Below are positions 1-6,249 of a DNA stretch of 9,130 nucleotides, one piece after another. Each line of letters opens with the position of its first letter. Positions within the stretch are counted from its first letter, which is position 1. This DNA comes from Woeseiaceae bacterium (GTDB taxonomy: Bacteria; Pseudomonadota; Gammaproteobacteria; Steroidobacterales; Woeseiaceae). Made by a program: the position numbers and the translations under genes. The stretch is from positions 1-9,130 of the forward strand of contig WTCH01000040.1 in the NCBI GenBank assembly GCA_013138675.1, read 5' to 3'. The notes beneath the pieces are model-generated. The model did not search any database and was not told the origin of the DNA. It worked only from the letters and a program-made list of their open reading frames with translations.

Positions 1-512
1 CGGGCGGCATGACGCCCGGGAAAAAGACGCATGGCGATCTGACTCGCAACTACCTGGCCGGCAACGAAGGCGCCGAGGCCTACCTGCAAGGGCTGGCCGC
101 GCATGACCAGGACTATGCCGGCTTCAACCTGCTGCTCGGCGATACGAGCACGCTTGGCTACCTGACCAATCGTGGCATCGGCGTCCGCGAGCTGCCGCCC
201 GGAATCTACGGGCTCAGCAATGCGACACTGGATTCCAGTTGGGACAAGGTCGAGCGGAGCAAAGAGCGGCTGGCCGCTCTCGTTGCCTTGGGCGATGCAG
301 ATGACCCGGCATTATTCGAACTCCTGGCCGATACCGGGGACGGGTCGATCAGGGCGCCGTTCGTCATCGATGCCGACTACGGCACTCGCTGTTCAACCAT
401 CGTGCGTGCAGGAAGCTCTGGAGGATGGCATTTTCGCGAACGACGATTTGCTCCTGACGGAAACACTACCGGCGACTCACGATATTCATTCGGCGGAGTA
501 AACCCTCAGTAA
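1..512 (+). CDS. NRDE-domain (TANGO2-like) protein, 5' end cut off by the window
   Basis: This is the C-terminal part of an NRDE-family protein (named for an Asn-Arg-Asp-Glu motif at the N-terminus; the family includes eukaryotic TANGO2). The frame is open to the left edge, so the internal Met at position 9 is unlikely to be the true start and the N-terminal NRDE motif lies outside. Family-typical segments are visible: HGDLTRNYL near the left edge, YAGFNLLLGD, then GYLTNR, PPGIYGLSNA followed by a conserved tryptophan (SSWDKV), and near the end a YGTRCSTIV strand followed by HFRERRFAPDG. Full-length bacterial members are about 250 residues, so roughly one third is missing. The biochemical role of bacterial members is not settled; TANGO2 has been linked to membrane trafficking and heme or lipid handling in eukaryotes. 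The last 27 bases overlap the 3' end of the opposing esterase gene. The family call is by recognition of motifs. Confidence 0.8.
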   Translation, partial: GGMTPGKKTHGDLTRNYLAGNEGAEAYLQGLAAHDQDYAGFNLLLGDTSTLGYLTNRGIGVRELPPGIYGLSNATLDSSWDKVERSKERLAALVALGDADDPALFELLADTGDGSIRAPFVIDADYGTRCSTIVRAGSSGGWHFRERRFAPDGNTTGDSRYSFGGVNPQ

Positions 513-1163
513 CCAGTCCCGAACGTGCGCAATCTCTTCGCCGCAGACGGCGTGCGCCATCGGGTAGTCATGCCACTCGATATTAAAACCAGCTGTGGTC
601 AGTAACTCGGCTGACGAGGTACCCATTTGCATCGGCAATACGGGATCGAAGCTGCCGTGTGCCATGAAGATCGAAATATCCTGATTGGCCGCTTCTTCGT
701 TTCGCATAACCTCGGCGTCGAAGCTGCTCATCAGCGGCAGGTAGGTTGATAAGGCCATCAGGCCGGCAAGACGCTGCGGATAGCGCAACGCCGCGTGCAG
801 CGCAATTGCGCCGCCCTGCGAGAAGCCTGCGACAACGATTCGATTTGCCGCGATGCCGCGATCCTGTTCACGCTGGATAAGGTCATTAAGTATCTCGCCA
901 CTGGCGCGAATGCCCTCTTCGTCCACGGGACCGTCACGATCGAGACTGAAGATGTCGTACCAGGCCCGCATGGTCACGCCGCCATTAATTGTCACCGGTC
1001 TGACAGGGGCATGTGGAAACACAAAGCGCAGGGCCAGCCCTTCGGGCAATCGCAGCTCGGGGACTATCGGCTCGAAGTCATGGCCATCGGCGCCGAGGCC
1101 ATGCAGCCAGATCACACTGCCTGTCGGGTTCGGCCCGGTTTCGATCTCTACGGTGTCAGTCAT
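486..1163 (-). CDS. Carboxylesterase/lysophospholipase, alpha/beta hydrolase of the APT1/EstB family
   Basis: A 225-residue cytosolic alpha/beta hydrolase of the phospholipase/carboxylesterase (Abhydrolase_2) family, which hydrolyses short-chain esters, lysophospholipids or acyl-thioesters. The catalytic triad is visible: nucleophile Ser115 in GFSQGG (113-118), Asp173 in HGSFDPVLP, and His204 in YPMAHAVC. HGLGADG (21-27) is the family oxyanion-loop motif, and FPHAP (49-53) and MRAWYD (65-70) are also family signatures. The length is normal for the family (about 220), and there is no signal peptide. The ATG at 1163-1161 gives the family N-terminus (GSVIWLHGLGADGHDF). The gene is divergent from argR and shares its 82-base control region; its 3' end overlaps the NRDE gene by 27 bases. 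The substrate cannot be read from sequence. A functional link to arginine synthesis is not implied beyond the shared intergenic region. Confidence 0.92.
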   Translation of the reverse strand: MTDTVEIETGPNPTGSVIWLHGLGADGHDFEPIVPELRLPEGLALRFVFPHAPVRPVTINGGVTMRAWYDIFSLDRDGPVDEEGIRASGEILNDLIQREQDRGIAANRIVVAGFSQGGAIALHAALRYPQRLAGLMALSTYLPLMSSFDAEVMRNEEAANQDISIFMAHGSFDPVLPMQMGTSSAELLTTAGFNIEWHDYPMAHAVCGEEIAHVRDWLLRVYSAE

Positions 1164-1189
1164 TTCTGCATATTATGCGAAACAGAGGC

Positions 1190-1221
1190 TTGACGCCGTA
1201 TGCGCATTTTGTAACTATTAT
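1190..1221 (+). promoter_or_regulatory. Candidate sigma-70 promoter of the argR-arg operon
   Basis: TTGACG at 1190-1195 matches the -35 consensus at five of six bases. The best -10-like hexamer is TATTAT at 1216-1221 (five of six), but the spacer is 20 bases, longer than ideal. With a 17-base spacer the hexamer is the weak AACTAT at 1213-1218. Either choice places the -10 inside the ARG-box-like repeats, as expected for a repressible arginine promoter. No other promoter is evident before argG, whose upstream gap is only 23 bases. The exact transcription start is inferred. Confidence 0.45.
1201..1218. promoter_or_regulatory. Degenerate second ARG-box-like site (box 2)
   Basis: CGCAT at 1203-1207 repeats the left half of box 1, offset by 20 bases, and is followed by TTTG and a poorly conserved right half that keeps only the C at the consensus position. 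Known ArgR operators are usually paired boxes separated by 2 to 3 bases so that one hexamer contacts both; the gap here is 2 bases (1219-1220). The site overlaps the candidate -10 region. It is weaker than box 1 and would be unconvincing alone. Confidence 0.4.
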
Positions 1222-1238
1222 GCGCATATTTATGCGAG
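1221..1238. promoter_or_regulatory. ARG-box-like ArgR operator (box 1)
   Basis: A perfect inverted repeat, CGCAT-ATTT-ATGCG, spans 1223-1236. Its 5-4-5 geometry and AT-only centre match the ARG box (TGAAT-WWWW-ATTCA), with the key G, AT, AT and C positions kept but the half-site changed from TGAAT to CGCAT. It lies directly upstream of argR and runs into its ribosome-binding site, so ArgR bound here would block transcription of its own operon. Binding is inferred from geometry and context. Confidence 0.6.
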
Positions 1239-1242
1239 GTGG
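1236..1242 (+). promoter_or_regulatory. Ribosome-binding site that fixes the argR start
   Basis: GAGGTGG lies just upstream of the ATG at 1246, with GAGG ending six bases before it. The reading frame is open far upstream, so this site, together with the family N-terminus, decides the start. It overlaps the right end of ARG box 1. Confidence 0.6.
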
Positions 1243-1245
1243 TTC

Positions 1246-1695
1246 ATGCCCAACTCTTCCGAAGACCAGCTGCAGCGCCGCGAGACGATCCGGCAACTGT
1301 TATTGCGTGCCCCAGCAGACACGCAACAGGCACTCGTTGACGAGCTCAACGGTCGCGGCCTCGTAGCCACGCAGTCCAGCGTCAGCCGCGATCTCAAGGA
1401 GCTCGGCGCGATCAAAACGAACCAGGGATACGAGCTGCCCTCGTCGAGTTCAAACGACGGCGACGAGCTGCATGAGGTGGCCGATTTCCTTCGCAGCATA
1501 AGTCCCGCCGGACCGAACTTGACAGTTATTCGCACGGCTATCGGCGCCGCGCAGCGGGTAGCCCTTGCGCTCGACCGCAGCGACTGGCCTGAGATGGTCG
1601 GCAACATCGGCGGTGATGACACCGTGTTTGTCGCGTCTGATTCGGCGGCCAGCCAGAAAATTCTCATCTCGAAAATCGAGCGCGCTCGCTCTTAA
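1246..1695 (+). CDS. argR: Arginine repressor ArgR
   Basis: A 149-residue ArgR/AhrC-family transcriptional regulator, within the normal family length. The N-terminal winged helix-turn-helix (about 1-65) contains the recognition-helix motif QSSVSRDLKELG (43-54). A Ser/Asp-rich linker follows (about 66-75). The C-terminal arginine-binding and oligomerisation domain (about 76-149) carries the AIGAAQRVALALD segment (98-110) and GNIGGDDTVFVA (119-130), whose Asp pair contacts arginine in characterised family members. ArgR forms hexamers and, with arginine bound, represses arginine biosynthesis genes at ARG boxes. The frame extends upstream to 853, but that part is antisense to the esterase; the ATG at 1246 has a good Shine-Dalgarno sequence and the expected N-terminus. 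It is the first gene of the operon and probably controls itself and all the genes after it through the boxes at 1201-1238. Confidence 0.95.
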   Translation: MPNSSEDQLQRRETIRQLLLRAPADTQQALVDELNGRGLVATQSSVSRDLKELGAIKTNQGYELPSSSSNDGDELHEVADFLRSISPAGPNLTVIRTAIGAAQRVALALDRSDWPEMVGNIGGDDTVFVASDSAASQKILISKIERARS

Positions 1696-1705
1696 GTTGT
1701 GCGCC

Positions 1706-1711
1706 AAAGGA
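1706..1711 (+). promoter_or_regulatory. Ribosome-binding site for the GTG start of argG
   Basis: AAAGGA is placed seven bases before the GTG at 1719. No in-frame ATG fits the conserved N-terminus (LAFSGGLDTS at residues 10-19), so this site supports the non-ATG start. Confidence 0.65.
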
Positions 1712-1718
1712 CCCCATT

Positions 1719-2933
1719 GTGAGCCAGGACCTGTCCCCTATTATTCTTGCGTTTTCCGGCGGCCTCGATACGTCATTCTGCGTGCCGTGGCTCAAAGAGA
1801 CCACTGGTCGCGATGTGATCACGGCAACCGTCGATACCGGCGGCATCGATGCTGATGCCGCGGTAGCGCTAGCAGAGCGGGCCGCGGCGCTTGGCGCCAT
1901 CGAACACGTCCTGATCGACTGCAAACAGGAATTTTTCAGCGGTATTATCCAACACCTGATCGCCGGTAACGTATTGCGTGGACAGGCTTACCCCCTTTGC
2001 GTGGGCGCGGAACGAGGATTGCAGGCAGCGAGACTGGCGCAGCTCGCAGAAGAACGAGGTGCGACGACGGTTGCACATGGCGGTACCGCGGCCGGTAATG
2101 ACCAGGTTCGCTTCGAAGTCGCCCTGCGCACATTGAATCCCGGGCTCAAGATCCTCGCACCGGTCCGGGACAACAACTGGGTGCGCGACGAACAGCTTGC
2201 TTACCTCGAAGATCACGGCATGCCGCCACCCGCGCAGGGTTCAGCGTACTCGATCAATCGCGGCTTGTGGGGTATCACTATTGGTGGGCAGGAAACCCTG
2301 ACCTCGGAGAACACGCTCCCTGAAGATGCGTGGGTTCTTTCTCCGAGCGCATTCAGCGACCCACAGCCGGCAACGCAACACTCGCTCGAATTTGCGGCGG
2401 GCATCCCGGTCAAACTGGACGGTAACGCTTTGCCCCCTGTGGCCTTGATCGAAGCACTCGAAATCCTCGCTGGCGCCTATGGCATCGGCCGTGGCATCCA
2501 CCTCGGCGACACCGTACTCGGCACCAAGGGCCGCGTCGCCTTCGAGGCGCCCGCTGCGATTACGCTGATAACCGCACATCGCGAACTCGAGAAACTCGTG
2601 TTGAGCGCTCAGCAGATGCGCGTCAAGGACAGCATAGCCGCAACCTACGGTGATCTCGTTCACGAAGGGAAGCAACTCGACCTGGTGTGCGCCGACATCG
2701 AGGCATTTCTGAACTCATCGCAACGACGGGTAACAGGAGTCGTCAGGTTCTCATTGAAGCCCGGCAACCTCTTCATCGAAGGTGTGGAGTCCGGGCATTC
2801 GCTGCTCGCGGCAACCAAGGGTGTCTACGGCGAGTCCGCAGGAGAGTGGACGGCTGCAGACGCTCTCGGCTACGCGCGCATCTTGTCGCTGCCCGGATCG
2901 TTGCAGACACGTGCCGGCGGAGATGCGTCATGA
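1719..2933 (+). CDS. argG: Argininosuccinate synthase
   Basis: ArgG (404 residues) condenses citrulline and aspartate with ATP to argininosuccinate, the penultimate step of arginine synthesis, in the cytosol. The N-terminal ATP-pyrophosphatase loop is SGGLDTS (13-19). AHGGTAAGNDQVRFE (119-133) is the citrulline/aspartate-binding region, and YSINRGLWG (177-185) begins the synthetase domain. Later conserved stretches are GRGIHLGDTVLGTKGR and TAHRELEKLVL. The wording of these motifs (YSIN.GLWG followed by GGQETLTSE, and IHLGDT..G.KGR) belongs, as I recall the family, to the divergent ArgG branch of Bacteroidetes and Xanthomonas rather than the usual bacterial YS.D.NLW type. It starts with GTG, 23 bases after argR, and its TGA overlaps the ATG of the next gene. 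The family call is firm; the branch is from memory of family sequences. Confidence 0.95.
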   Translation: MSQDLSPIILAFSGGLDTSFCVPWLKETTGRDVITATVDTGGIDADAAVALAERAAALGAIEHVLIDCKQEFFSGIIQHLIAGNVLRGQAYPLCVGAERGLQAARLAQLAEERGATTVAHGGTAAGNDQVRFEVALRTLNPGLKILAPVRDNNWVRDEQLAYLEDHGMPPPAQGSAYSINRGLWGITIGGQETLTSENTLPEDAWVLSPSAFSDPQPATQHSLEFAAGIPVKLDGNALPPVALIEALEILAGAYGIGRGIHLGDTVLGTKGRVAFEAPAAITLITAHRELEKLVLSAQQMRVKDSIAATYGDLVHEGKQLDLVCADIEAFLNSSQRRVTGVVRFSLKPGNLFIEGVESGHSLLAATKGVYGESAGEWTAADALGYARILSLPGSLQTRAGGDAS

Positions 2934-3988
2934 AAAGCGTCATTGTCGACAAGATCGCGTCGGTCGCACAGCACAGCGAACTGGGTCACGAGCTGCGTTT
3001 GTCAGCGGAAATCCCCTGCGAGGAGGGCGTACTCGTCGCCGTGCGTGTCCTCAATAACAAGACTCGCTACAACCAGCTTGAACTGACCTCCGGCCGCATG
3101 GCCGCCGTCAACCAGGGCGACGTCGTCGTCGGTGCACTCGGTCATCGCAAGGCGCTTCGTGGTTATTCCGGTCACCTGCCGACGAATCTGAAGGTTGGAC
3201 ATACCATTCAGCTGTTGAACATCGGTGGTGTTCTCGGTATTTGTGATTCTGCCAATCCCGATGTCGGCGCACCGTTCGACTGCGAAGTGCTGGGCACCGT
3301 TCTGCATTTTCCTTATCTCGGCGAACGCATTGGCGTGCCGGCACGTGCGGGCTCGAGCCAACTCGATGAGGCCGCCGTTCTTGATACACAGGGCGTCGCC
3401 GTCGTTGCACTTGCAGGCACGTGTATGGACTCGGGCAAGACGGCAGCGGCCTGCGCAATTGTCGGGCGGCTACGCCACCTTGGCCTGCATGTCGCAGCAT
3501 GCAAAGCCACAGGTGTATCACTGCGGCGCGATATCCTGACGATGGAAGATGCCGGCGCGTCGGACACGATGATCTTTTCCGACCTCGGTGTCGTCACAAC
3601 CACGGCCGAGAACGGGCCCGCCCTGACACGCTCACTTCTCTCCGGTCTTGCCAAACTCAAACCGGATGTCATCGTTCTCGAACTCGGGGATGGCCTGCTC
3701 GGCGCCTACGGCGTCGAAGCCATACTCTCGGACGAGTTGATTCGCGATGCGTTTACAGCCGTCATCCTGTGTGCGAATGACCCGGTGTCCGCGTGGGGCG
3801 GCGCACGCTTACTGCGCGACAACTTTTCGATCGAACCGGCCGTCGTTACAGGCCCCGCGACCGACAACGCCGTGGGTGTAGACCAGATCATCGAACGGTT
3901 GTCCATCCCTGCAATCAATGCGCTCTCACACGGTGTCGCACTGGGCGACCTCGTCGCCGATTTGCTCAACAACAGGGAGGCCGCATGA
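2930..3988 (+). CDS. Uncharacterised P-loop NTPase embedded in the arg operon (BioD/MobB/DUF1611-like fold)
   Basis: A 352-residue protein that I cannot assign to a named enzyme. Residues about 1-140 form a beta-rich N-terminal domain of unknown role, with conserved-looking stretches such as GDVVVGALGHRKALRGYSG (63-81) and LLNIGGVLGICDSANP (95-110). The C-terminal part is a P-loop NTPase: Walker A GTCMDSGKT (163-171), then CKATGVSLRRD (191-201), MEDAGASD (205-212), and DVIVLELGDGLLG (246-258) in the place of a Walker B strand. This order of GTxxxxGKT, K..TG, Asp and VIVxE.G.G resembles the SIMIBI-class BioD/MobB and DUF1611 proteins. It is soluble, with no signal peptide or membrane helix. 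The ATG overlaps the argG stop (ATGA), GGAG at 2919-2922 is its ribosome-binding site, and its own stop overlaps the argC start. The frame continues upstream to 2687, but that is argG shadow. Co-translation suggests a job in arginine or N-acyl amino acid metabolism; none is known. Confidence 0.85.
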   Translation: MKSVIVDKIASVAQHSELGHELRLSAEIPCEEGVLVAVRVLNNKTRYNQLELTSGRMAAVNQGDVVVGALGHRKALRGYSGHLPTNLKVGHTIQLLNIGGVLGICDSANPDVGAPFDCEVLGTVLHFPYLGERIGVPARAGSSQLDEAAVLDTQGVAVVALAGTCMDSGKTAAACAIVGRLRHLGLHVAACKATGVSLRRDILTMEDAGASDTMIFSDLGVVTTTAENGPALTRSLLSGLAKLKPDVIVLELGDGLLGAYGVEAILSDELIRDAFTAVILCANDPVSAWGGARLLRDNFSIEPAVVTGPATDNAVGVDQIIERLSIPAINALSHGVALGDLVADLLNNREAA

Positions 3989-5046
3989 GCTCGAAAATCA
4001 ATGCCGTCGTCCTGGGCGCGAGTGGCTACGTCGGTGGTGAGTTGCTGCGTTTGATCGCAGCCCATCCGACTCTTCAGTTCGCGGCCGCGGTGTCAGAGAG
4101 TCGCAACGGTAACCCCATTGTGTCGACGTTCGCCAACCTGTTAACCGCTTACGGTGACACGTGCTTCGTCGGCTATGACGGCTGGCTCGACACCGTCGAT
4201 GAAGGCTCCGATCTCGCGTTGTTCTCGGCTGCACCGCACGGCACCTCAGCCGCGCTGATAGCAAAAGCGCTCGACGACACGCACAAGAAAAACATCACCG
4301 TGCATGTCGTCGATTCATCGGCCGACTTTCGCTATTCAAATCAACCGGACTATGAAGTCGTGTACGGCACCGAACATGGCGCACCCGAACTTCTCGATGC
4401 GTTTCAGTCCGGTGTCCCGGAGCACGTCAGCCAGTGGCACGCCGAGCACGTCGGCCATCCTGGCTGCTTCGCAACTGCCGTACTGCTCGCGACGGTCCCG
4501 CTAATCGACTCCGGTCTCACAGACGCCGATGTTTTCGTTACCGGCATCACTGGCAGCACCGGGTCCGGACGCAGCCCGCAACCCGGTACGCATCATCCGG
4601 AACGGCATAGCAATCTGTACGCCTACAAACCTCTGGCACATCGTCATGCACCCGAGATTGTCGCATTGATCGAATCTGCAACCGGCAAACAAGCGCGTGT
4701 GCACTTCGTGCCACACTCGGGCCCGTTTGCACGGGGCATCCACGCCACCGTGCAGGCGCGGACAAGTAAGCGCGTTTCGACCGAGCAGCTGCAGGACGTT
4801 TACGAAAACGCCTACGCCAACGCGCCGTTCGTGGACGTGATTACCGGTACACCGAAACTTAAAGACGTGGTGGCCAGCAACAACTGTCGGATTGGTGTAG
4901 CAGGCGGTGACGATTCCGTTGTCGTCATGAGCGTAATCGATAATCTCGTCAAAGGTGCGGCGGGCGGCGCCATGCAGTGGATGAACCGCCTGTGGGGCCT
5001 GCCCGAGACGGCGGGACTATTGGCTGCTGCGCCAGGGTGGACCTGA
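3985..5046 (+). CDS. argC: N-acyl-gamma-glutamyl-phosphate reductase
   Basis: ArgC (353 residues) reduces N-acyl-gamma-glutamyl phosphate to the semialdehyde with NADPH. The dinucleotide-binding motif GASGYVGGEL is at 11-20. The catalytic cysteine is Cys161 in HPGCFATA, and the proposed catalytic histidine lies in LAHRHAPEI (217-225). VVDSSADFRY (108-117) is the usual strand before the active-site domain. GITGSTGSG (187-195) followed by a THHPERHSNLYAYKPL stretch is the pattern I associate with Bacteroidetes-type ArgC rather than the shorter VSGYSGAG type. The start overlaps the preceding stop (ATGA) and has the strong ribosome-binding site GGGAGG at 3975-3980; the frame upstream to 3793 is shadow. 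The stop abuts the argD ATG directly. If the transcarbamylase is succinyl-specific, the natural substrate would be the succinyl rather than the acetyl derivative; sequence alone does not settle this. Confidence 0.94.
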   Translation: MSSKINAVVLGASGYVGGELLRLIAAHPTLQFAAAVSESRNGNPIVSTFANLLTAYGDTCFVGYDGWLDTVDEGSDLALFSAAPHGTSAALIAKALDDTHKKNITVHVVDSSADFRYSNQPDYEVVYGTEHGAPELLDAFQSGVPEHVSQWHAEHVGHPGCFATAVLLATVPLIDSGLTDADVFVTGITGSTGSGRSPQPGTHHPERHSNLYAYKPLAHRHAPEIVALIESATGKQARVHFVPHSGPFARGIHATVQARTSKRVSTEQLQDVYENAYANAPFVDVITGTPKLKDVVASNNCRIGVAGGDDSVVVMSVIDNLVKGAAGGAMQWMNRLWGLPETAGLLAAAPGWT

Positions 5047-6249
5047 ATGCTGAGCACCAGCACAAACATTGCGGACACGGACCCTCGGACTCGCGAGGCT
5101 GCAACGTCACTCCCGGTATACGGCCAGCTGCCATTCGTGCCAGAGAGCGCTTCAGGGTGCGATATCTTTACATCGGACGGCCGTCGCGTACTCGACCTGT
5201 ACGGCGGCCACGCCGTAGCCGCCCTCGGATACGGTCATCCTCGACTTGTTAAGGCGATCAGCGACCAGAGCGCACGCCTGCTATTCCAAAGCAATGCGGT
5301 TGCGCTCGAAGTGCGCGCACTTGCGGCAGAAAAGCTGACGGCGATCGCACCGGACCGGCTCAGTCGCGTGTTCTTCGTCAACTCGGGCGCCGAGGCCAAT
5401 GAAAATGCACTGCGCATGGCCTGTGTCGTGACACGCCGCAAGAAAGTTCTTGCGATCACCCAGGGCTTTCACGGTCGCACGGCCGCGGCGGGCGCAGTCA
5501 CCTGGAACTCGCAGAAATGGTATGGCTTCCCGCGGCTGCCTTTTGACGTCGACTTCATTCCGCGCGACGACTGTGATGCAGCAGAGAAGATGATCGACGA
5601 AGACGTCGCGGCCGTGATAGTCGAACCCGTCCAGGGTGTCGCCGGCGCGTATGACCTATCGCATGACTTCATGACAGCCCTGCGCGATTGCACGCGACGC
5701 CACGGCGTCCTGCTGATCGCCGACGAAGTGCAGTCGGGCATGGGCCGCAGCGGCCGGTATTTCGCCGTTCAGGCGCATCAGATCACGCCCGATATCCTGA
5801 CCACCGCGAAAGCACTCGGTGGCGGTATTCCTTGCGGCGCCCTGCTCTGCAACGAAGATATTGCAGCGCAATTCGGGCCAGGAGATCTCGGCACGACATT
5901 TGGCGGCGGCCCGGTCGCCGCCGCCGCGATCAATGCCGTCATTGACACCATCGAGTCCGAAAACCTGCTGCAAAATGTTCGCGAGCGAGAGGCGCAAATA
6001 CGGGAGCAATGCATCAAAGGGCCCGTTTCAAAAATCCAGGGCATGGGCCTGTTGCTTGGGCTCGTGTGCGATCGCCCTGCCGTTGAAGTGCGCGACGCAT
6101 TGCTCGAAAATGACATCCTGACAGGCACAAGTGGCGACCCCAACGTGCTGCGCATCCTGGCCCCGCTCATACTCGAATCAGTTCATGTCGACCGACTCGC
6201 CCAGGTACTGGAATCGCTGGCACCGAGCAACAAAAAGAGACCTCAATGA
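5047..6249 (+). CDS. argD: N-acylornithine aminotransferase
   Basis: ArgD (400 residues) is a class III PLP-dependent aminotransferase that converts N-acylglutamate semialdehyde plus glutamate to N-acylornithine. Visible landmarks are NSGAEANE (112-119, phosphate-binding), FHGRT (141-145), VEPVQG (192-197), ADEVQSGMGRSG (225-236, with Asp226 contacting the PLP ring nitrogen), the Schiff-base Lys255 in TTAKALGGG, and TTFGGGP near residue 280. LDLYGGHAVAALGYGHP (49-65) and FQSNAV replace the more usual LDF.AGIAV and HTSN.F motifs and resemble Bacteroidetes homologues. The length is typical. The ATG follows the argC stop with no gap (TGAATG); AGGG at 5034-5037 is a plausible ribosome-binding site. 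Its stop overlaps the next ATG. Acetyl versus succinyl substrate is not decided by these motifs. Confidence 0.94.
   Translation: MLSTSTNIADTDPRTREAATSLPVYGQLPFVPESASGCDIFTSDGRRVLDLYGGHAVAALGYGHPRLVKAISDQSARLLFQSNAVALEVRALAAEKLTAIAPDRLSRVFFVNSGAEANENALRMACVVTRRKKVLAITQGFHGRTAAAGAVTWNSQKWYGFPRLPFDVDFIPRDDCDAAEKMIDEDVAAVIVEPVQGVAGAYDLSHDFMTALRDCTRRHGVLLIADEVQSGMGRSGRYFAVQAHQITPDILTTAKALGGGIPCGALLCNEDIAAQFGPGDLGTTFGGGPVAAAAINAVIDTIESENLLQNVREREAQIREQCIKGPVSKIQGMGLLLGLVCDRPAVEVRDALLENDILTGTSGDPNVLRILAPLILESVHVDRLAQVLESLAPSNKKRPQ

Larger units (their letters stand above)
1164..1245. promoter_or_regulatory. Divergent control region between the esterase gene and argR
   Basis: This 82-base region is more AT-rich than its flanks and holds a cluster of TTATGCG repeats (1173-1179, 1218-1224, 1230-1236) and two copies of the palindrome ATGCGCAT (1200-1207 and 1220-1227). 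It must contain the start signals for the arg operon (+) and probably those of the esterase (-). On the - strand, CATAAT -10-like hexamers occur at 1177-1172 and 1222-1217, but no convincing -35 goes with either. The repeats are best read as ArgR operator half-sites, annotated separately. Confidence 0.65.

Noticed and set aside
480..530. Rho-independent terminator between the convergent NRDE and esterase genes
   Set aside because: No GC-rich hairpin followed by a T run was found on either strand around the overlap.
853..1245. Open frame extending argR upstream by 131 codons
   Set aside because: It is antisense to the conserved esterase gene and crosses the control region. ArgR proteins start about where the ATG at 1246 is, and that ATG has a good ribosome-binding site.
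1696..1718. A second promoter or ARG box between argR and argG
   Set aside because: The gap is only 23 bases and holds a ribosome-binding site; no inverted repeat or promoter hexamers were seen.
2687..2929. Upstream extension of the P-loop protein (81 codons)
   Set aside because: It lies wholly within the conserved 3' part of argG in another frame, and its Arg-rich composition is typical of shadow frames.
3793..3984. Upstream extension of argC (64 codons)
   Set aside because: It overlaps the P-loop gene in another frame. ArgC starts with the dinucleotide-binding strand just after the ATG at 3985, which has a GGGAGG site.
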